Below, piece after piece: positions 62,158 through 64,000 of a stretch of DNA of 64,000 nucleotides. Under the pieces are notes generated by a model, which was given only the letters and a program-made list of their open reading frames with translations, had not been told where the DNA came from and made no database searches. Source of the stretch: Mesorhizobium sp. ES1-1 (GTDB lineage: Bacteria; Pseudomonadota; Alphaproteobacteria; Rhizobiales; Rhizobiaceae); NCBI RefSeq assembly GCF_020164785.1, contig NZ_JAIUGX010000001.1, positions 248,001-312,000 of the forward strand, in the 5' to 3' direction. Made by a program: the position numbers and the translations under genes. Numbering within the stretch: the stretch's first letter is position 1; every line of letters starts with the position of its first letter.

Positions 62158-64000
62158 ATGACGACAGCGACATCCGCCGCCGCCGTCGAGCGGCTGGACA
62201 AAGGATGGCAGCTTGCGCTGTCGGCCTCGCGTGCATGGCACCGGCCGGCGGACATCGACGCCTCGGCCAGATGGCTGGATGCGGCATGTCCCGGCACTGC
62301 CGCTGCGACCCTCGAAAACCACGGGCTGTGGAGCCGGGGGCACCCAACCCCGCTGCACGACAAAGACATCTGGTATCGTTGCCGCCTCGAAACCGCCGGT
62401 TCTGTGCGGCTGGTCTTCGAAGGACTGGCGACGGTGGCGGAAGTCTATCTCGACGACCGGCAGATCCTGGTCTCGACCTCCATGTTCACACCCCGCGAAG
62501 CGGCTGTGACGTTGCAAGGCGGCGAGATGCTGGCCATCGTCTTCCGTGGCCTTGATGATTACCTCGACGATATCAAGGGGCCGCGAGCCCGTTGGAAGCC
62601 GCGCATGATCGACGACCAGCGCCTGCGGCTCGTCCGGACCACGCTGATCGGACACATGCCGGGTTGGTGCCCGGCCTTCGACGTGGTCGGTCCCTGGCGC
62701 CCCGTCTCGCTGATACGCGAGACTCCAATTTCGCGGATCGCCCGCGTCGATATGCGTTCCGATCTGGAGGGGGCGATCGGCGTGCTCGACGTCGAGTTGA
62801 CGCTCGCCGTGCCGTTGGCCGCAGGCGACTCAGCCTCGGTAACCTGCGCCGGCACGAGCGCTATGCTGACCGGCGACGGCGCGACGCTGAAGGCGCGTCT
62901 CGAGATCGCGAATGTCGCCGCATGGTGGCCGCACAGCCACGGAACGCCCAGCCTTCACGCCGTGACAGCGACAATCGGCAATGAGGATGTCGCGCTCGGG
63001 CGGGTTGGATTCCGGCGCCTGGAACTCGACCGGGGCGAAAGCGGCCGCGATTTTCGCCTTGTCGTCAACGGGGTTCCAATTTTCTGCCGCGGCGCTGTAT
63101 GGACGCCCGGAGACATCGTGTCCTTGAACGAAGAAGCCGTAACGCTTGGCGAGAGTCTTGCCCTGGCGCGCGAGGCCGGCGTGAACATGCTCCGCGTCGC
63201 CGGCACCTTCGTCTACGAATCCGGCGCCTTCCACGCTATGTGCGATGAGCTCGGCATCCTTGTCTGGCAGGACCTCATGCTGGCCAACTTCGACTATCCG
63301 GCGCGCGATGCCGGGTGGTGCGCCGACCTGGCGGCGGAGGTCGAGGCCTTGCTTGGCCGGCTGCACCACTCTCCTTCCCTAGTCGTGCTTTGCGGGGGCA
63401 GTGAAATCGCCCAGCAGGCAATGATGATGGGCTTGCCAGGCGCCACCGATCCAACGCCGTGGTTTGCGACCGTGGTGACCCCGATCGCACTGCGTTTGCG
63501 GCCGGATCTCGTCCTGGTTCCGTCCTCGCCGCATGGTGGCAGCCTGCCCTTCACGGCGGATGCCGGCCCGGTGCATTATTACGGCGTCGGCGCCTATTGC
63601 CGACCCCTGGAGGATGCGCGCCGTGCCGAAGTTCGCTTCGCCAGCGAATGCCTCGCCTTCGCCAACGTGCCGGATCAGGAGACGCTGAACGCTTACCTCC
63701 CGGTGCCGCCCGTTCATGACCCTCGCTGGAAAGCCACGACGCCGAGGGACGTTGGAGCATCCTGGGATTTCGAGGACGTGCGCGATCATTATCTGGAAAC
63801 GGTCTTTGGCGTCGATGCCCGCCAGCTGAGGCTGGAGGACGGTGCGCGCTATCTGGACCTGTCGCGCGCGGTCACCGCGGAAGTCGTCGAGCGTACGATC
63901 GACGAATGGCGGCGGCCGGCGTCGCCGACCGCCGGAGCGATTATTCTGTTCTGGAAAGACCTGGTCGTCGGCGCCGGCTGGGGCGCGGTGGATGCGACCG
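62158..64000 (+). CDS. GH2 family, beta-mannosidase-like hydrolase, cut by right edge
   Basis: The first 614 residues of a glycoside hydrolase family 2 protein; the frame runs open to the window end. An N-terminal sugar-binding-like sandwich ([21 protein letters not shown]) leads into immunoglobulin-like and TIM-barrel parts. The acid/base glutamate is probably Glu416 in CGGSE and the nucleophile Glu497 in FASECLAF, matching the layout of beta-mannosidases (NVLRVAGTF-like barrel strand, VWQDLM). There is no signal peptide, so it would act in the cytoplasm on oligosaccharides with beta-mannose ends. TGGAG lies about 8 bp before the ATG, 25 bp after the DUF1839 stop, so it is probably in the same operon. 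Confidence 0.86.
   Translation, partial: MTTATSAAAVERLDKGWQLALSASRAWHRPADIDASARWLDAACPGTAAATLENHGLWSRGHPTPLHDKDIWYRCRLETAGSVRLVFEGLATVAEVYLDDRQILVSTSMFTPREAAVTLQGGEMLAIVFRGLDDYLDDIKGPRARWKPRMIDDQRLRLVRTTLIGHMPGWCPAFDVVGPWRPVSLIRETPISRIARVDMRSDLEGAIGVLDVELTLAVPLAAGDSASVTCAGTSAMLTGDGATLKARLEIANVAAWWPHSHGTPSLHAVTATIGNEDVALGRVGFRRLELDRGESGRDFRLVVNGVPIFCRGAVWTPGDIVSLNEEAVTLGESLALAREAGVNMLRVAGTFVYESGAFHAMCDELGILVWQDLMLANFDYPARDAGWCADLAAEVEALLGRLHHSPSLVVLCGGSEIAQQAMMMGLPGATDPTPWFATVVTPIALRLRPDLVLVPSSPHGGSLPFTADAGPVHYYGVGAYCRPLEDARRAEVRFASECLAFANVPDQETLNAYLPVPPVHDPRWKATTPRDVGASWDFEDVRDHYLETVFGVDARQLRLEDGARYLDLSRAVTAEVVERTIDEWRRPASPTAGAIILFWKDLVVGAGWGAVDAT

Noticed and set aside
1..64000. tRNA, rRNA, CRISPR arrays, insertion sequences, nod boxes
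   Set aside because: None was found by eye: no cloverleaf-like sequences, no regularly spaced repeats, no transposase genes and no nod-box consensus. A covariance-model scan would be decisive for small RNAs.

Overview
The window reads as chromosome of a Hyphomicrobiales (Rhizobiales) alphaproteobacterium, most like Mesorhizobium. This rests on high GC, ATGA-coupled operons, a cytochrome oxidase cluster of the coxMNOP kind known from Bradyrhizobium, rhizobial-style RbsABC sugar uptake with a DeoR regulator, and an amino acid:[carrier protein] ligase cassette of the bradyrhizobial type. The genus is an inference. I saw no rRNA, tRNA, CRISPR array, insertion sequence or integrase.

Left part (1-22.6 kb): a type I polyketide synthase cut by the left edge lies behind its own Sfp-type phosphopantetheinyl transferase (both minus). 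A PAS-PAS-GAF-GGDEF-EAL cyclic-di-GMP protein follows. Then comes a respiratory block on the plus strand: a YdeP/FdhF-like molybdoenzyme, a monohaem cytochrome c, oxidase subunit II with a fused cytochrome c domain, subunit I, subunit III, a 102-aa membrane protein, a CtaG-type assembly factor and a second monohaem cytochrome c. It meets a convergent dihaem cytochrome c, a small tail-anchored protein and an M42 aminopeptidase. An HWE histidine kinase and trehalose-6-phosphate synthase end this part.

Middle part (22.8-33 kb): a carbohydrate catabolic locus around a DeoR regulator. One arm (minus) has a class II aldolase, an FGGY kinase and a class IIA HAD phosphatase. The other (plus) has DeoR, a second FGGY kinase, a ribose-type ABC importer (ATPase, permease, binding protein), a strong terminator, and a ketose 3-epimerase carrying the full metal site of the D-tagatose 3-epimerase family. 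The likely route is uptake, epimerisation, phosphorylation and aldol cleavage; the sugar is unknown.

Right part (33-64 kb): an exopolysaccharide/capsule locus. It holds a LuxR-type regulator, a GINT1-like glycosyltransferase, three GT4 glycosyltransferases, an AlgD-type GDP-mannose 6-dehydrogenase, an AsnB-type amidotransferase, a heparinase II/III-family lyase, a Tat-exported GH5 hydrolase, two acyltransferase-3 proteins (one with an SGNH domain), a VpsF-like polymerase, a Wzx-like flippase, two paralogous CelD/BcsL-type GNAT proteins in opposite orientation, and a GH2 beta-mannosidase-like enzyme cut by the right edge. A protein resembling a phage tailspike, with a markedly AT-richer body, sits between them. 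Its last operon holds a carrier protein, an acyl-CoA dehydrogenase-like flavoprotein, an amino acid:[carrier protein] ligase and a DUF1839 protein. Together these suggest a mannuronate/mannose-containing polymer that is acylated, perhaps amidated, and possibly decorated with an amino acid delivered on a carrier protein. That last idea is the main hypothesis offered here.
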